From: Treponema sp. | Lineage (GTDB): Bacteria; Spirochaetota; Spirochaetia; Treponematales; Treponemataceae | Assembly: GCA_012520945.1 (NCBI GenBank) | Contig: JAAYNH010000002.1 | Coordinates: forward strand, 1 to 41,892 | Length of the DNA stretch: 41,892 bases | Direction of reading: 5' to 3' | Shown here: in pieces, positions 23,632 to 32,965 of the stretch | Layout: each line of letters begins with the position of its first letter | Position numbering within the stretch: the stretch's first letter is position 1 | Made by a program: the position numbers and the translations under genes | The notes under the pieces: model-generated | What the model was told of the DNA's origin: nothing | The model's input: only the letters and a program-made list of their open reading frames with translations | The model's database searches: none

Positions 23632-26600
23632 TTATTTTTCTAATATAAACTCAACGCGGCGATTTTTCCACCAGTTTTCACGATCCGCTCTTTTTACAAC
23701 CGGTATACGTCCACCTTGTCCAACTGTAGAAAGACGAGAAGCAGAAACACCGTTTTTAATCAAGGTTTGCTTTACAAATTCAGCACGTTCTAAAGAAAGA
23801 GGTACCAGCGGAATATTTTTTTGTCCATTCACAATCGTTGATGTTTCTTCTTCTTCAGTACCACTAATATTATTTGCATGTCCTTCAATTGTTACTTTAT
23901 AATCTTGGAACTTATTCAAAATTTCAGCAATACGTTTAAGAACCCTAATATTGTTATCAATTTTGTCTTGAGGCAAACCATTATTTGGATCTACATCTTT
24001 ACCAACAAAGTCTGCTTTATCACTGCGGAAAATAATTGATGGAACTTGCATTTTTAAAACATTGCCCATGCGAATTACCAAAACATCAATTGGGATTTTT
24101 CCTTCTAATGTTGATGTCATACCTAACTCATCTGTTACGCTAAATACGAACGGATAATCCATTGCTGACTGAACTAATTCACCATTTTTACCGCGACCAT
24201 CCCAAATTATTCTTTCGGTAATAGTTTTTTTACCCGACGTTCCCCAGAATTGTCTTCCGTTTTGTGGATCGTTAATATCAAAAGACCATTTTGTAAAAGG
24301 TGCATCGGAATCTGCTTTCAAAGCAATGAACAAATCATCTGCCTCGCCGTCATTATCCGGACTAAAATATTCAGGTGCAGTTTTTACATTTAGTCGTGGC
24401 GGTGTTATAGAACTAACAAAAGGTGTGGAATTAACAACAATCTTATCTCCTTTAACATACTCCAATTCTAACAAACCGGAAAATTTACCTTCCACAACTT
24501 TACCTTTATCATTTAAGCCGTCCCATGTAATTTGTGCCGGAAGATTTTTTGTATCCTTACTTGACCAACTTCTTACTGCATTTGAACTATCTTTTTTACC
24601 TTCTGTAACAATGCTAAATTTCCAATTGGCAACTCCATCTTTCGGAGTTGTCATTATTGAGAATCGTTGTACATCTTTTATATTATCAGCATTTGGACTA
24701 ATTCCGTTCAAATCTGCCGTTACATAAGTTTTTACAACTCTGTTATCAATATTTATGCCGTCAATAACTTTTTCTATTTTATTTCCTGCGTCATCAGTAC
24801 ATGAAATAATAAACTTATACAAACCGTCTGCTACAATATTACCCGTTTCGTCATGTCCATTCCAATCGAAACTTTCCGCCTTACCTTTCCACGTAAATGA
24901 CTTTACTGCCTTTTTATTAAGATTTTCAAATGATGCATTCCAAATTACTTCTACACTTGAATCTTTCAGCTTTACAGGCAAAATATCTTTATTGCCATCG
25001 CCGTTAGGAGAAAAAACCAAATAAGGAACTTCAACGGAAATATTTGGAGCAACAGTATCCAAGTCAAACACAGATGATGCAGTTAATGTTTCACTACCGT
25101 TCACACTAACGGTTTTCAAAGTTGCATAATAAACTCCGTCCTCCGCTATTTTTCCATCATCTTTTTTGCCGTCCCAAATAAAAGAAGCAGGTAATGATTT
25201 TTTAGCTTCAACTTTTTTTACGGACTTTCCGTCTCCATTATAAATATTTAATTCATAACTCTTAATTCCACTTGTGCTTTTTGTCACTGGAGTAAATACA
25301 ATATTGTCTTGAATTTTATCCCCATTTGGACTAAAAGCTTTTAAATTCACAGTTAAAATAATTTCAGTTTTACTTGTATCTAATTGAAAAGAAGGTGTTG
25401 CAGTTGTAAATGAATTTCCCGCAGCATCCGTTGCTGAAATTTTATAAACATAATGTCCGTCCGGTGCAAGTTTGCCATCTTCTGTTATACCATTCCATTC
25501 TATTGTTGTAGGTGGTAACTCAGGAAAAGACCAAGTTTTAACTATTTTGCCTTTTTCATCTTCTATTGTCGCATTCCAAAGTCTTTCTTTAGAGGTCTCT
25601 TGAGTAATTTTCAAAACATCTAATTGACCGTCGCCATCCGGAGAAAAAACGAAATTTGGATTATCTACAATCAAACTTGCACTTGGAGCAGTATTATCAA
25701 TTGTAATATTTCGTTGAATAAACGCTTCTTGCCCGTTATTAAACAAAGCATTAAAAACTACAGTATAATCACCGTCAAGTAATTGAACACCCGCATCATT
25801 TTTACCATCATATATGATAGTTTTAGGTGCTGTAGTACTTCCTTCAAATTTACGCATAACTTTATCTTCAGAATTTTTAATTACAATTTCCCAATTTGTT
25901 AACCCGCTTGCATTTGGCATTGAAGGTTCAATTGTTAAAAAATCCTTCACACCATCGCCGTTTGGACTAAAAGGACTATCCTTCACAAGCATATTCACAG
26001 AACGCGGTACTGCATCATAAATAATATTTGTTACCTCTGTGATTTCATTTTTGTTTCCTGCTCGATCAATTGCTTCAATCTTATATGTGTAAACACCTTC
26101 TGCAACAGGACTTCCGCTATTGCTTCTTCCGTCCCACTCAATTGTTACCGGCGAGGTATTTTTCCATTCAAACGATTTTACACTTTCACCGTTAGCATTT
26201 ATAATATTGGCAGTCCATAAATCTTCAACGGAGCCACTTTGTTCAAATTTTACAGTTGGCTTGTTTCCTGCACCAAAAATTTTTGCACCTTCCGAAGGTT
26301 GAACCAAATCTATATCCGGTGCAGTGTTATCAACATAAACAAGCATTGGAACGGTTTTTGCTTCATTTCCATTATCGTCTTTTGCTGTCAAATAATATTT
26401 ATATAAACCGTCAGGGGCAGTTTCCCCGCTTTCTAAAATTCCATTCCACATTACATTTTCAGGAATATTAACACCTTGCTTTGGTGCAAAAAGCCTTTTA
26501 AGCGTTTTGAAAAAATCTTTGCTAAACAAAGATTTCGCCACAGATTTAGGAGTTTCCGGCATTGAAATTTTATTACCGATAGTACGAACTATATTATCAT

Positions 26601-26850
26601 TTTCATCTGTAATAATAAAATTCCATTCACTAATATATCTTTTATCCTGAATTTTTATCGGTACAATCAAAGCATCTTGCACACCGTCATTATTCGGACT
26701 GATATAAACAATTTTTTCAGTTTCCGCTTTTTTGGCAGAAAGCGTTTCTTCCATTTCAGGAATTTGTTCCAATGTCTCCAAAGCATCTTGGGCAAAAATA
26801 TTTATCGTTAAAAAACAAAAAAAGCAAATTATATGTATAAACTTTTTCAT
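23632..26850 (-). CDS. Large secreted protein with FlgD-like repeats and OmpA C-terminal domain
   Basis: 1072 residues. A signal peptide ends at NIFAQ (about 20). The body holds at least seven roughly 100-residue Ig-like units, each opened by an acidic loop of the type FSPNGDGxxD (near 50, 290, 400, 505, 610, 710 and 820) and containing an IxWDG/IxWNG turn and an (A/P)DGxYxYxI strand, as in the FlgD/CHB_HEX-like families. The last 110 residues are an OmpA domain: VTIEGHANN, SLERAEFVKQTLI, GVSASRLSTVGQGG and NRRVEFIL, which binds peptidoglycan. The acidic loops may bind calcium. GGGGGG before the ATG lies in the last codons of the barrel gene upstream, so the two are translated together. I infer an envelope-spanning linker. 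Confidence 0.85.
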   Translation of the reverse strand: MKKFIHIICFFCFLTINIFAQDALETLEQIPEMEETLSAKKAETEKIVYISPNNDGVQDALIVPIKIQDKRYISEWNFIITDENDNIVRTIGNKISMPETPKSVAKSLFSKDFFKTLKRLFAPKQGVNIPENVMWNGILESGETAPDGLYKYYLTAKDDNGNEAKTVPMLVYVDNTAPDIDLVQPSEGAKIFGAGNKPTVKFEQSGSVEDLWTANIINANGESVKSFEWKNTSPVTIEWDGRSNSGSPVAEGVYTYKIEAIDRAGNKNEITEVTNIIYDAVPRSVNMLVKDSPFSPNGDGVKDFLTIEPSMPNASGLTNWEIVIKNSEDKVMRKFEGSTTAPKTIIYDGKNDAGVQLLDGDYTVVFNALFNNGQEAFIQRNITIDNTAPSASLIVDNPNFVFSPDGDGQLDVLKITQETSKERLWNATIEDEKGKIVKTWSFPELPPTTIEWNGITEDGKLAPDGHYVYKISATDAAGNSFTTATPSFQLDTSKTEIILTVNLKAFSPNGDKIQDNIVFTPVTKSTSGIKSYELNIYNGDGKSVKKVEAKKSLPASFIWDGKKDDGKIAEDGVYYATLKTVSVNGSETLTASSVFDLDTVAPNISVEVPYLVFSPNGDGNKDILPVKLKDSSVEVIWNASFENLNKKAVKSFTWKGKAESFDWNGHDETGNIVADGLYKFIISCTDDAGNKIEKVIDGINIDNRVVKTYVTADLNGISPNADNIKDVQRFSIMTTPKDGVANWKFSIVTEGKKDSSNAVRSWSSKDTKNLPAQITWDGLNDKGKVVEGKFSGLLELEYVKGDKIVVNSTPFVSSITPPRLNVKTAPEYFSPDNDGEADDLFIALKADSDAPFTKWSFDINDPQNGRQFWGTSGKKTITERIIWDGRGKNGELVQSAMDYPFVFSVTDELGMTSTLEGKIPIDVLVIRMGNVLKMQVPSIIFRSDKADFVGKDVDPNNGLPQDKIDNNIRVLKRIAEILNKFQDYKVTIEGHANNISGTEEEETSTIVNGQKNIPLVPLSLERAEFVKQTLIKNGVSASRLSTVGQGGRIPVVKRADRENWWKNRRVEFILEK

Positions 26851-26851
26851 T

Positions 26852-27919
26852 TTATTCCCCCCATAAAATAATTACCGGTTTTTCATTATCTTTTTGTCCT
26901 GCACGAATTGTCACACCGGCACTAGCTGCATGAATGTTGCCATCAATATACCTATAACCACCGGAAATATCCATTTCACTTTTTGACCAACCTTGTTTAA
27001 CAAAAATGGAATCATCTTTTTTTGATGTCGTAAAATTAAATTTACAAGACAAAGATGCAGAAGGAATAATTACTTTTTGAGTTTGAATCGTTTCTCTCAT
27101 ATTAAATTCCCAACCGGTTTTTAAACTTACCACATTAAAAATCAAAAAATCTAAAGCACAATTAAAAACTACGTTTTGAACATATGGAAATGATAAATCT
27201 AAAGAAAGACCTGTTTTAAAATTTTTAAAATTCATTAAGTTACCGGCAAACCCCATACGAATTGTAAAAGGCGAAGGAAAACCACTTGAATTTTCACCGT
27301 AAAGTCCTCTAACATTTGGATTATATGCTTTTCCTAAACCTGTTACGGCACAAGCCCAACGACAATCACTCATGAAGGGTAACCATTTTATCGTATGTAA
27401 ATTGCACCACAAACCTAAATCTGCACCCACGGACCAGTTGTCACCAAATGAACCGTAAAGCCCCATTCCGACATATAAATCATCAATTAAATCCTTGGCA
27501 AAAGCACCGCGAATCATAAAACTGTTGCCAAAATTCAAAGCACCTTGCGTCATTGATACAAACTGAAAGTCTGCAGCAGCAACACCGATTCTTGAAGGGA
27601 AAAGCATTCCCAATTGTGCTGCCCCACCCTTCTGCTTTTCAAAACCGGAGGCAAGAGCAGCTTCATTACTTTGAAACAAAAGACTACCGGATAGTTTCAA
27701 AGTAAAGCGTTGTTCGCCGGCAACTAATGCAGGATTTACTGCAATATCTTCCACCGCTACAGATTGAATTGCTCCGCCGGTCACAGAATTTCCAAAGGAT
27801 AATGCTTCAGGGGACACAAAATTGTACATGTCCTCTCCATACATTGGCGGATTATAAGCGAAAACAGATATGACTCCCGCTATAACCAAAAGAATAGAAA
27901 ATAAATATTTTTTCAACAT
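26852..27919 (-). CDS. Predicted outer-membrane beta-barrel (PorV/UPF0164-like)
   Basis: 355 residues. A signal peptide ends near residue 21 (SVFA). The mature start MYNFVSPEALSFGNSVTGGA and the NPALVAG block resemble the UPF0164 family of treponemes and the PorV/FadL barrel group, where an N-P-A motif follows the first strand. Alternating hydrophobic strands continue to the end (ILWGE). Barrel function, such as solute uptake, is not shown. GGAG precedes the ATG at 27919. One base separates it from the OmpA-tailed gene, which suggests that the two products act as a pair in the outer membrane. Confidence 0.7.
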   Translation of the reverse strand: MLKKYLFSILLVIAGVISVFAYNPPMYGEDMYNFVSPEALSFGNSVTGGAIQSVAVEDIAVNPALVAGEQRFTLKLSGSLLFQSNEAALASGFEKQKGGAAQLGMLFPSRIGVAAADFQFVSMTQGALNFGNSFMIRGAFAKDLIDDLYVGMGLYGSFGDNWSVGADLGLWCNLHTIKWLPFMSDCRWACAVTGLGKAYNPNVRGLYGENSSGFPSPFTIRMGFAGNLMNFKNFKTGLSLDLSFPYVQNVVFNCALDFLIFNVVSLKTGWEFNMRETIQTQKVIIPSASLSCKFNFTTSKKDDSIFVKQGWSKSEMDISGGYRYIDGNIHAASAGVTIRAGQKDNEKPVIILWGE

Positions 27920-28004
27920 GACTTCTCCTATTTCAAAAACATTTTAATATGATTGTAGTTACACAATCGCTTTAATCATAGCGTATAATAACATTTTTTT
28001 CTAC

Positions 28005-28033
28005 TGTACAATTTGATTTAAATGCTATAAAAT
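28005..28033 (+). promoter_or_regulatory. Promoter of apt, predicted leaderless
   Basis: TAAAAT (28028-28033) ends so that the A of the ATG at 28040 is the seventh base after it. TGTACA at 28005-28010 is a possible -35 with 17 bp spacing. TATAAA at 28026 is an alternative register. No Shine-Dalgarno is present. Confidence 0.45.
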
Positions 28034-28039
28034 ATTGTT

Positions 28040-28570
28040 ATGAAACACGACATATTTTTAGACGATGTTATCAGAAAAATACCAAACTTCCCAAAGCCCG
28101 GAATTTTATTTTATGATATAACGGGAATTTTAATTAATCCACCGGCATTTTCATATTGTATAAATAAAATGATAAGTTTATACAAAAAAACCGATATCGA
28201 CTCAATTGCCGCTATCGAAAGTCGTGGATTTGTTTTTGCCGCACCATTAGCAGAAGCATTAGGATTACCACTTGTTTTAATTCGCAAAAAAGGCAAACTT
28301 CCCGGCAAAACCTTCAGTGCTTCATATGCATTAGAATATGGTACAGCTGAAATTGAGGTTCATCAAGATGATATTAAAAAGGGGCAAAAACTCTTAGTTG
28401 TAGATGATTTAATCGCAACAGGTGGTACACTAAATGCGACAAAAAACATAATTGAACGAGCCGGAGCATCTGTCACTGAATTTTTCGGTATTGTAGGTTT
28501 GCCTTTTTTAAATTACAAAGATAAACTTGGCGACACGCCTGTCACAACATTAATTGAATATTTTAGTTAA
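28040..28570 (+). CDS. apt: Adenine phosphoribosyltransferase
   Basis: 176 residues, the family's usual length. The PRPP-binding loop LLVVDDLIATGGTL (near 118-131) is diagnostic, with the N-terminal IPNFPKPGILFYDIT and the ESRGFVFAAPLA block also typical. It makes AMP from adenine and PRPP in the cytoplasm, a salvage step important in bacteria lacking full purine synthesis. The gene stands alone on the plus strand. Its stop codon directly abuts that of the convergent gene at 28571 with no base between. Confidence 0.96.
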   Translation: MKHDIFLDDVIRKIPNFPKPGILFYDITGILINPPAFSYCINKMISLYKKTDIDSIAAIESRGFVFAAPLAEALGLPLVLIRKKGKLPGKTFSASYALEYGTAEIEVHQDDIKKGQKLLVVDDLIATGGTLNATKNIIERAGASVTEFFGIVGLPFLNYKDKLGDTPVTTLIEYFS

Positions 28571-29041
28571 TCAATCTAAATTATTTTCTGCAATTTCTGC
28601 AGCCATATAAACTAAATCTGCACACGGACGCTTTTTATAATATTCATGCGTACGTTTTTCCGGAGTTGGCGATTGTGCACCAGGTAGTCCCAATAATTCT
28701 TTACAAACGATTGAGCCGTTTTTCTCAATGAACTCTTTAGCCATTTTTTGAATTAATTCATAATGATTTTTCTTTTCGATTCCATCATTATCACTTTCAG
28801 GCTCATAACCATTTTTCAAACCGGCTATAAAAAACATACCGCTAACAGCACCGCATACTTCACGTAACCTTCCCATGCCACCTCCGAAAGATGAGGCAAT
28901 TTTTACGGCAGTTTGTGCAGTCAATCCCGTTTCCTTAAACCATTCTTCATCGGCAAAAGCGGTCACAACCGCTTGACAACAGTTATAACCGCTTTTAAAA
29001 AGTGCCTTTGCTTTTTGTGCTTTTGAATTTTCTTCATTCAT
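28571..29041 (-). CDS. C_GCAxxG_C_C family protein
   Basis: 156 residues. The family's conserved cysteines are seen in SGYNCCQAVVTAFAD (near 20) and the SFGGGMGRLREVCGAVSG block (near 55-73), with later cysteines in SIVCKELLG and KRPCADLVY. Members probably bind a metal or an iron-sulfur cluster and often sit near redox genes; the function is unproven. The start has no clear Shine-Dalgarno; the gene follows the PPDK-like gene by 21 bases, so coupled translation is likely. Confidence 0.85.
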   Translation of the reverse strand: MNEENSKAQKAKALFKSGYNCCQAVVTAFADEEWFKETGLTAQTAVKIASSFGGGMGRLREVCGAVSGMFFIAGLKNGYEPESDNDGIEKKNHYELIQKMAKEFIEKNGSIVCKELLGLPGAQSPTPEKRTHEYYKKRPCADLVYMAAEIAENNLD

Positions 29042-29062
29042 AATTTATACGACACAAATATT

Positions 29063-31741
29063 TTATATTTCTACACCAAGATTAATTTGAGCTATGGAAA
29101 GCAATGCTATCGGTACGGAATATGACGAACATGAAATATAATTCAATCCCGCATCCATACAAAACTTAATATTTTCAGAACGTGCACCATGTTCACCGCA
29201 CAACCCAATTGATAAATCAGGACGAGCAGCTTTCCCGCGTTCCGTAGCAATTGTAATCAATTCTTTTACACGCGGATCCAATATTGCAAACGGATTGCCT
29301 TCAATCAAGTCAAACATCGTATAATCAGGCATAAAAATCTTAAAATCATCACGTGAAAGTCCAAGTGTAGTTTGTGTCAAATCATTTGTACCAAAACTAA
29401 AAAACTTTGCATAACGAGCAATTTCACCTGCACCGATTGCAGCACCAGGTAACTCAATCATCGTTCCAATGTTAATAGGCATATTATTAACATTTTCTTT
29501 TGCACATGTTTCTTCTGCAATTTCAATTAATCCCTTATATGAGTTTCCTTCAATCTTCTTTCCATAGACAATGAGCTTCAATTCAGATGAATTCATAATA
29601 ATTGGAACCATTACTTCCGGAGCAACAGCCACTTTTTCCTTTTTTAATTTACAAGCCGCTTCATAAATTGATTGAACTTGCATTTCATAAATTTCAGGAT
29701 AAGTAACTGCAATGCGACATCCACGATGACCTAACATAGGATTGCTTTCTTTTAATGAATTTATGCGAGCTTGTAATTCCGTTTTGGACATTTTAATGCC
29801 ATTTTCCTTAAAATGTTCAAGTAACGCATCTGCTTCCTTTTCATTATGTGGTAAAAATTCATGTAAAGGAGAGTCTAACAAACGCACTGTAACATGTTTG
29901 CCCGCCATTACTTTGAAAATGCCATAAAAGTCTTTTATCTGCATTTTCTTTAGCTGAGCTAACATTTTTTTGCGTTCTTCATCCGAATCAGCCAAAATCA
30001 TACTACGAAAAACATTAATTCTATCATCTGCAAAAAACATATGCTCCGTGCGACAAAGTCCAATACCATCTGCACCAAAGCTTAAGGCTAATTCCGCCTC
30101 TTTTGGACTGTCCGCATTTGCACGAACGGTAAAATCGTCCAAGTGTTTTTTGCAAACATTAACCATATCAAAAAGGCCAAGTTTATCAGGATTGGGCTGA
30201 ACAAGTTTTGCTTCTCCCTTATAAATGCTAGGAGTACCATAATATGGAACATTTAATGTAATATAATCACCGCTATTAATAACCATATCACCGATTGTTG
30301 CTTTTTTACCTGTAATTTTCATATCGGGACGTACTAAAGAAATTTTGCCGTATTGACGAGCAACTACGGAAGCATGTGCTGAATAGCCTCCTTCATTTGA
30401 AAGAACTCCAGTACTTTGTTCAATAGCCTTAACATCACCGGCATAAGTTGCACTCATCAACAGTATGCATCGTGTATCTTCACCTTTTTGTTTTGCAAGA
30501 CGTTGTGCATCAATTAATTCATCCGTTGAAAAATATACACGTCCAACAGCAGCTCCCGGAGCACCGGCAATTCCACCCTCAAGCGTTTGCAAAGATTTTA
30601 CCGATTCAACATCAATTACAGGATGTAATAGCTCACTTAATTGCGATGGTTTGAAAGCCTTAATTAATGTTTCTTCATCGATAAGTTTTCGTTTTAATAA
30701 ATCAAAATATAGTACTAATAAACTTGCGGTGGAACGTTTTTCTACACTTTTTTGTTCAATTACCCAAAGCCTTCCATTTTCAACTGTAAAGCGAATTTGA
30801 CGAATATCTTTAAATTCATCTTCTAAAAGACTTGAAATTTTTTCCAGTTGTTTTTTATATTTTGAATCAAGTAGATGAATATCCTTACCGGCTGTAAATA
30901 ATTCATTATATGCCTCAGCATAAAACTGACCTTGAATTTTTTTCTCACCGGTAACAACATTACGTGTCATACATGAACCGGAACAAGAATTTTTAGTATA
31001 ATTTCCGTAAACCATCGGATGAATGAGAATAGCTGTATCACTATCATTTTGTTCATTAATATATAAAAGTTCACTAAGTCGTTCCAATACAATGCATGCT
31101 TGTTTTTCAGCAGACTCAAAAAAACCTTCCGGCATACGAGACTCAAATTTTGCAATTAATTTGTCCGGATTGTCATTTTCATGAATTAATTTTTCAGTTG
31201 CTGTAATATCCGCAAGTGTTTCATCAATTTCCTTAATGCGTTTTTGAAATTCAGTCTTATCTTTACCTTTTGCATCCGCTTCATCAATTTCAGCAATTGC
31301 CTTTTCAATTTTTAAAGCACCTTGCATCAAAAACAAAAGCTCATTACACGTAAAAACAGCACCTACTTTATCAGCAAACCCGTTAATAGTATCCTTTGCT
31401 AAACCAATATTATGTAAAAGAGGATACTGAGCGATTACCATTGTCGGTGAAACAACATATTTTAAAAGCAAAGGATGGTCTTTATCTCCATATTTTTTAC
31501 CAACTTCCAACCCGAATTTATCAAAATATTCTTTTAAATCCGCCTCATAATTAAGATCTTCAATGAGATCTGAAATTTCACTGTCAAAAATTAAACCCGG
31601 TAAAACCGGAATATCCATTTCAGCCAAATCTACAGCTAACTGTGCACGAATACCCAACGAGCTTTTATCTACAGATTTTGCAAGACCTTTACCTTGTGAA
31701 AAATAATATATGTGTTTTTTTTGATCCTTATTAAATGACAT
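29063..31741 (-). CDS. PPDK-like protein with decayed nucleotide-binding half
   Basis: 892 residues, normal for pyruvate phosphate dikinase. The C-terminal half is well kept: phospho-histidine block GGYSAHASVVAR, R in GLCRTEHMFF, RLLDSPLHEFLPH, GTMIELPGAAIG, FFSFGTNDLTQ and the catalytic cysteine in GLCGEHG. The N-terminal ATP-grasp half is degenerate: the usual GGKGANL reads as GIRAQLAV, and the SVRSGA..SMPGMMDT block is changed to KYVVSPTMVIAQY, so the ATP arginine and glycine loop are lost, while TRN and GEKKI remain. It may have altered phosphoryl chemistry or be inactive with ATP. GGGAGA precedes the ATG. In T. pallidum the ppdK gene also lies near cfpA (from memory). Confidence 0.85.
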   Translation of the reverse strand: MSFNKDQKKHIYYFSQGKGLAKSVDKSSLGIRAQLAVDLAEMDIPVLPGLIFDSEISDLIEDLNYEADLKEYFDKFGLEVGKKYGDKDHPLLLKYVVSPTMVIAQYPLLHNIGLAKDTINGFADKVGAVFTCNELLFLMQGALKIEKAIAEIDEADAKGKDKTEFQKRIKEIDETLADITATEKLIHENDNPDKLIAKFESRMPEGFFESAEKQACIVLERLSELLYINEQNDSDTAILIHPMVYGNYTKNSCSGSCMTRNVVTGEKKIQGQFYAEAYNELFTAGKDIHLLDSKYKKQLEKISSLLEDEFKDIRQIRFTVENGRLWVIEQKSVEKRSTASLLVLYFDLLKRKLIDEETLIKAFKPSQLSELLHPVIDVESVKSLQTLEGGIAGAPGAAVGRVYFSTDELIDAQRLAKQKGEDTRCILLMSATYAGDVKAIEQSTGVLSNEGGYSAHASVVARQYGKISLVRPDMKITGKKATIGDMVINSGDYITLNVPYYGTPSIYKGEAKLVQPNPDKLGLFDMVNVCKKHLDDFTVRANADSPKEAELALSFGADGIGLCRTEHMFFADDRINVFRSMILADSDEERKKMLAQLKKMQIKDFYGIFKVMAGKHVTVRLLDSPLHEFLPHNEKEADALLEHFKENGIKMSKTELQARINSLKESNPMLGHRGCRIAVTYPEIYEMQVQSIYEAACKLKKEKVAVAPEVMVPIIMNSSELKLIVYGKKIEGNSYKGLIEIAEETCAKENVNNMPINIGTMIELPGAAIGAGEIARYAKFFSFGTNDLTQTTLGLSRDDFKIFMPDYTMFDLIEGNPFAILDPRVKELITIATERGKAARPDLSIGLCGEHGARSENIKFCMDAGLNYISCSSYSVPIALLSIAQINLGVEI

Positions 31742-31772
31742 AACTGCTAATCTCCCTTTTTATACTTTTTTA

Positions 31773-32750
31773 TTAAAATAATGGCAAAATAGTTCCCGGA
31801 GCACCTTGTAAAAACGCTTCAAACATAGGACTGGCACCTTGTGCAAAATATCTTTTTAATTTTGCAACATCTTTTATATCATCACCGGCAACAACAAATT
31901 GAATGCTACTACCGTGTTTAACTTTTCCCCATTTAAAAAGTGCGTTAATATCTGCAATGCGTTCTCCGTCATAATAAACGAAAATTTGCAATTTAGGATA
32001 CTTATTCTGATAACTGGCAATAATTCGTTTCCATGCTTCAACGTTTCCATTATGGAAAAGTTCGTTCGTAACAGGAACAGAAACCATCGGTGTCATTTTT
32101 CTCAAAGATGTAGGACTAATAGCAACTGTCGGCTTTTTAACTTGATCGCCTTTTGAGCTTGAACCAAAAGAAAATGAACCGCCCGAGCTTTCCACCGCTT
32201 TTTTAGTTACAGACTTTGTCACTTTTACAGGAGCTTTTTCAACAGCTTTTACTTTTTTATAAGTATATGAACCTTTTAAGAAATCTTCAGTTGTCTTTAT
32301 TTTTTTTCCTAAAAGCAAATCCCCGATCTTTGCAACAACGTTCCGACAAATATCATCTGCTGCTTTTTTTACTTTATAGCCGGCATAAATTACAACAAGC
32401 TCATTTTTACGAAAATCTGCAATATATTCTTTATGTTCAGGATTTTTTGGATTGATACAAATAGCACCTAAATCAGGATGATGGTAAAGAAGAACTATTT
32501 CACAAACTTTCCATTTTGAAACTTCAGCAAAAAAGGTCTCTGAATCAACAGAATTAATCAAATTAACTGACAAAACCGCATAGCCCCATTTTTTTACTAA
32601 AATTTCATACAGAGCCATAGGTGCATCGGAAGCTAAAAATTCTTTACTTAACACTAAGTCGTTAATTTTGTCTGCAATATGTATTTGCCCCGCAACACTG
32701 TCAACAAGCTCATCAATGTTTTGGTTAAAATTTCGAGCAAATTCGCTCAT
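31773..32750 (-). CDS. Conserved treponemal protein of unknown function
   Basis: 325 residues from the ATG at 32750, which has GGAGGAG just upstream; a longer frame opens at a TTG at 32768 but includes that site. Two folded parts can be seen: about 1-165, alpha/beta in pattern, and about 215-325, separated by a Lys/Ser/Thr/Val-rich linker. There is no signal peptide or membrane helix, so it is cytoplasmic. It lies between cfpA and the PPDK-like gene, which matches my memory of the T. pallidum order (Tp0746-Tp0748), and 31 bases separate it from the latter. I do not recognise a family. Confidence 0.75.
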   Translation of the reverse strand: MSEFARNFNQNIDELVDSVAGQIHIADKINDLVLSKEFLASDAPMALYEILVKKWGYAVLSVNLINSVDSETFFAEVSKWKVCEIVLLYHHPDLGAICINPKNPEHKEYIADFRKNELVVIYAGYKVKKAADDICRNVVAKIGDLLLGKKIKTTEDFLKGSYTYKKVKAVEKAPVKVTKSVTKKAVESSGGSFSFGSSSKGDQVKKPTVAISPTSLRKMTPMVSVPVTNELFHNGNVEAWKRIIASYQNKYPKLQIFVYYDGERIADINALFKWGKVKHGSSIQFVVAGDDIKDVAKLKRYFAQGASPMFEAFLQGAPGTILPLF

Positions 32751-32906
32751 GGATACTCCTCCAAACAAATTATATTAGATACAAGGATAATGTATTATTA
32801 AAAAATTACAAGAACCTAGCTCAGCTTTTCATTATAAACTAAAAGTAAAAAGAATGAAACCATGAAAGGCATAAAAAACTTTAAAAAATGATACAAAAAT
32901 TTAAAA

Positions 32907-32942
32907 GGCTGACTGAAAAAGCACTTTCTTTATCAGCCAGCC
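32907..32942 (-). terminator. Terminator of cfpA
   Basis: GGCTGGCTGA pairs with TCAGTCAGCC on the minus strand (one G-U pair) around a 16-base loop, followed by TTTTAAATTTTT. The rest of 32751-32965 is AT-rich; TATAAT on the minus strand at 32774-32769 is a possible -10 for the next gene. Confidence 0.75.
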
Positions 32943-32965
32943 CCCTCCTAATAACCAAAATCTAA

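Noticed and set aside
24326..24727. 133-codon plus-strand frame
   Set aside because: It is antisense to the repeat-rich OmpA-tailed gene, whose regular motifs and signal peptide are convincing. No promoter or ribosome site was seen.
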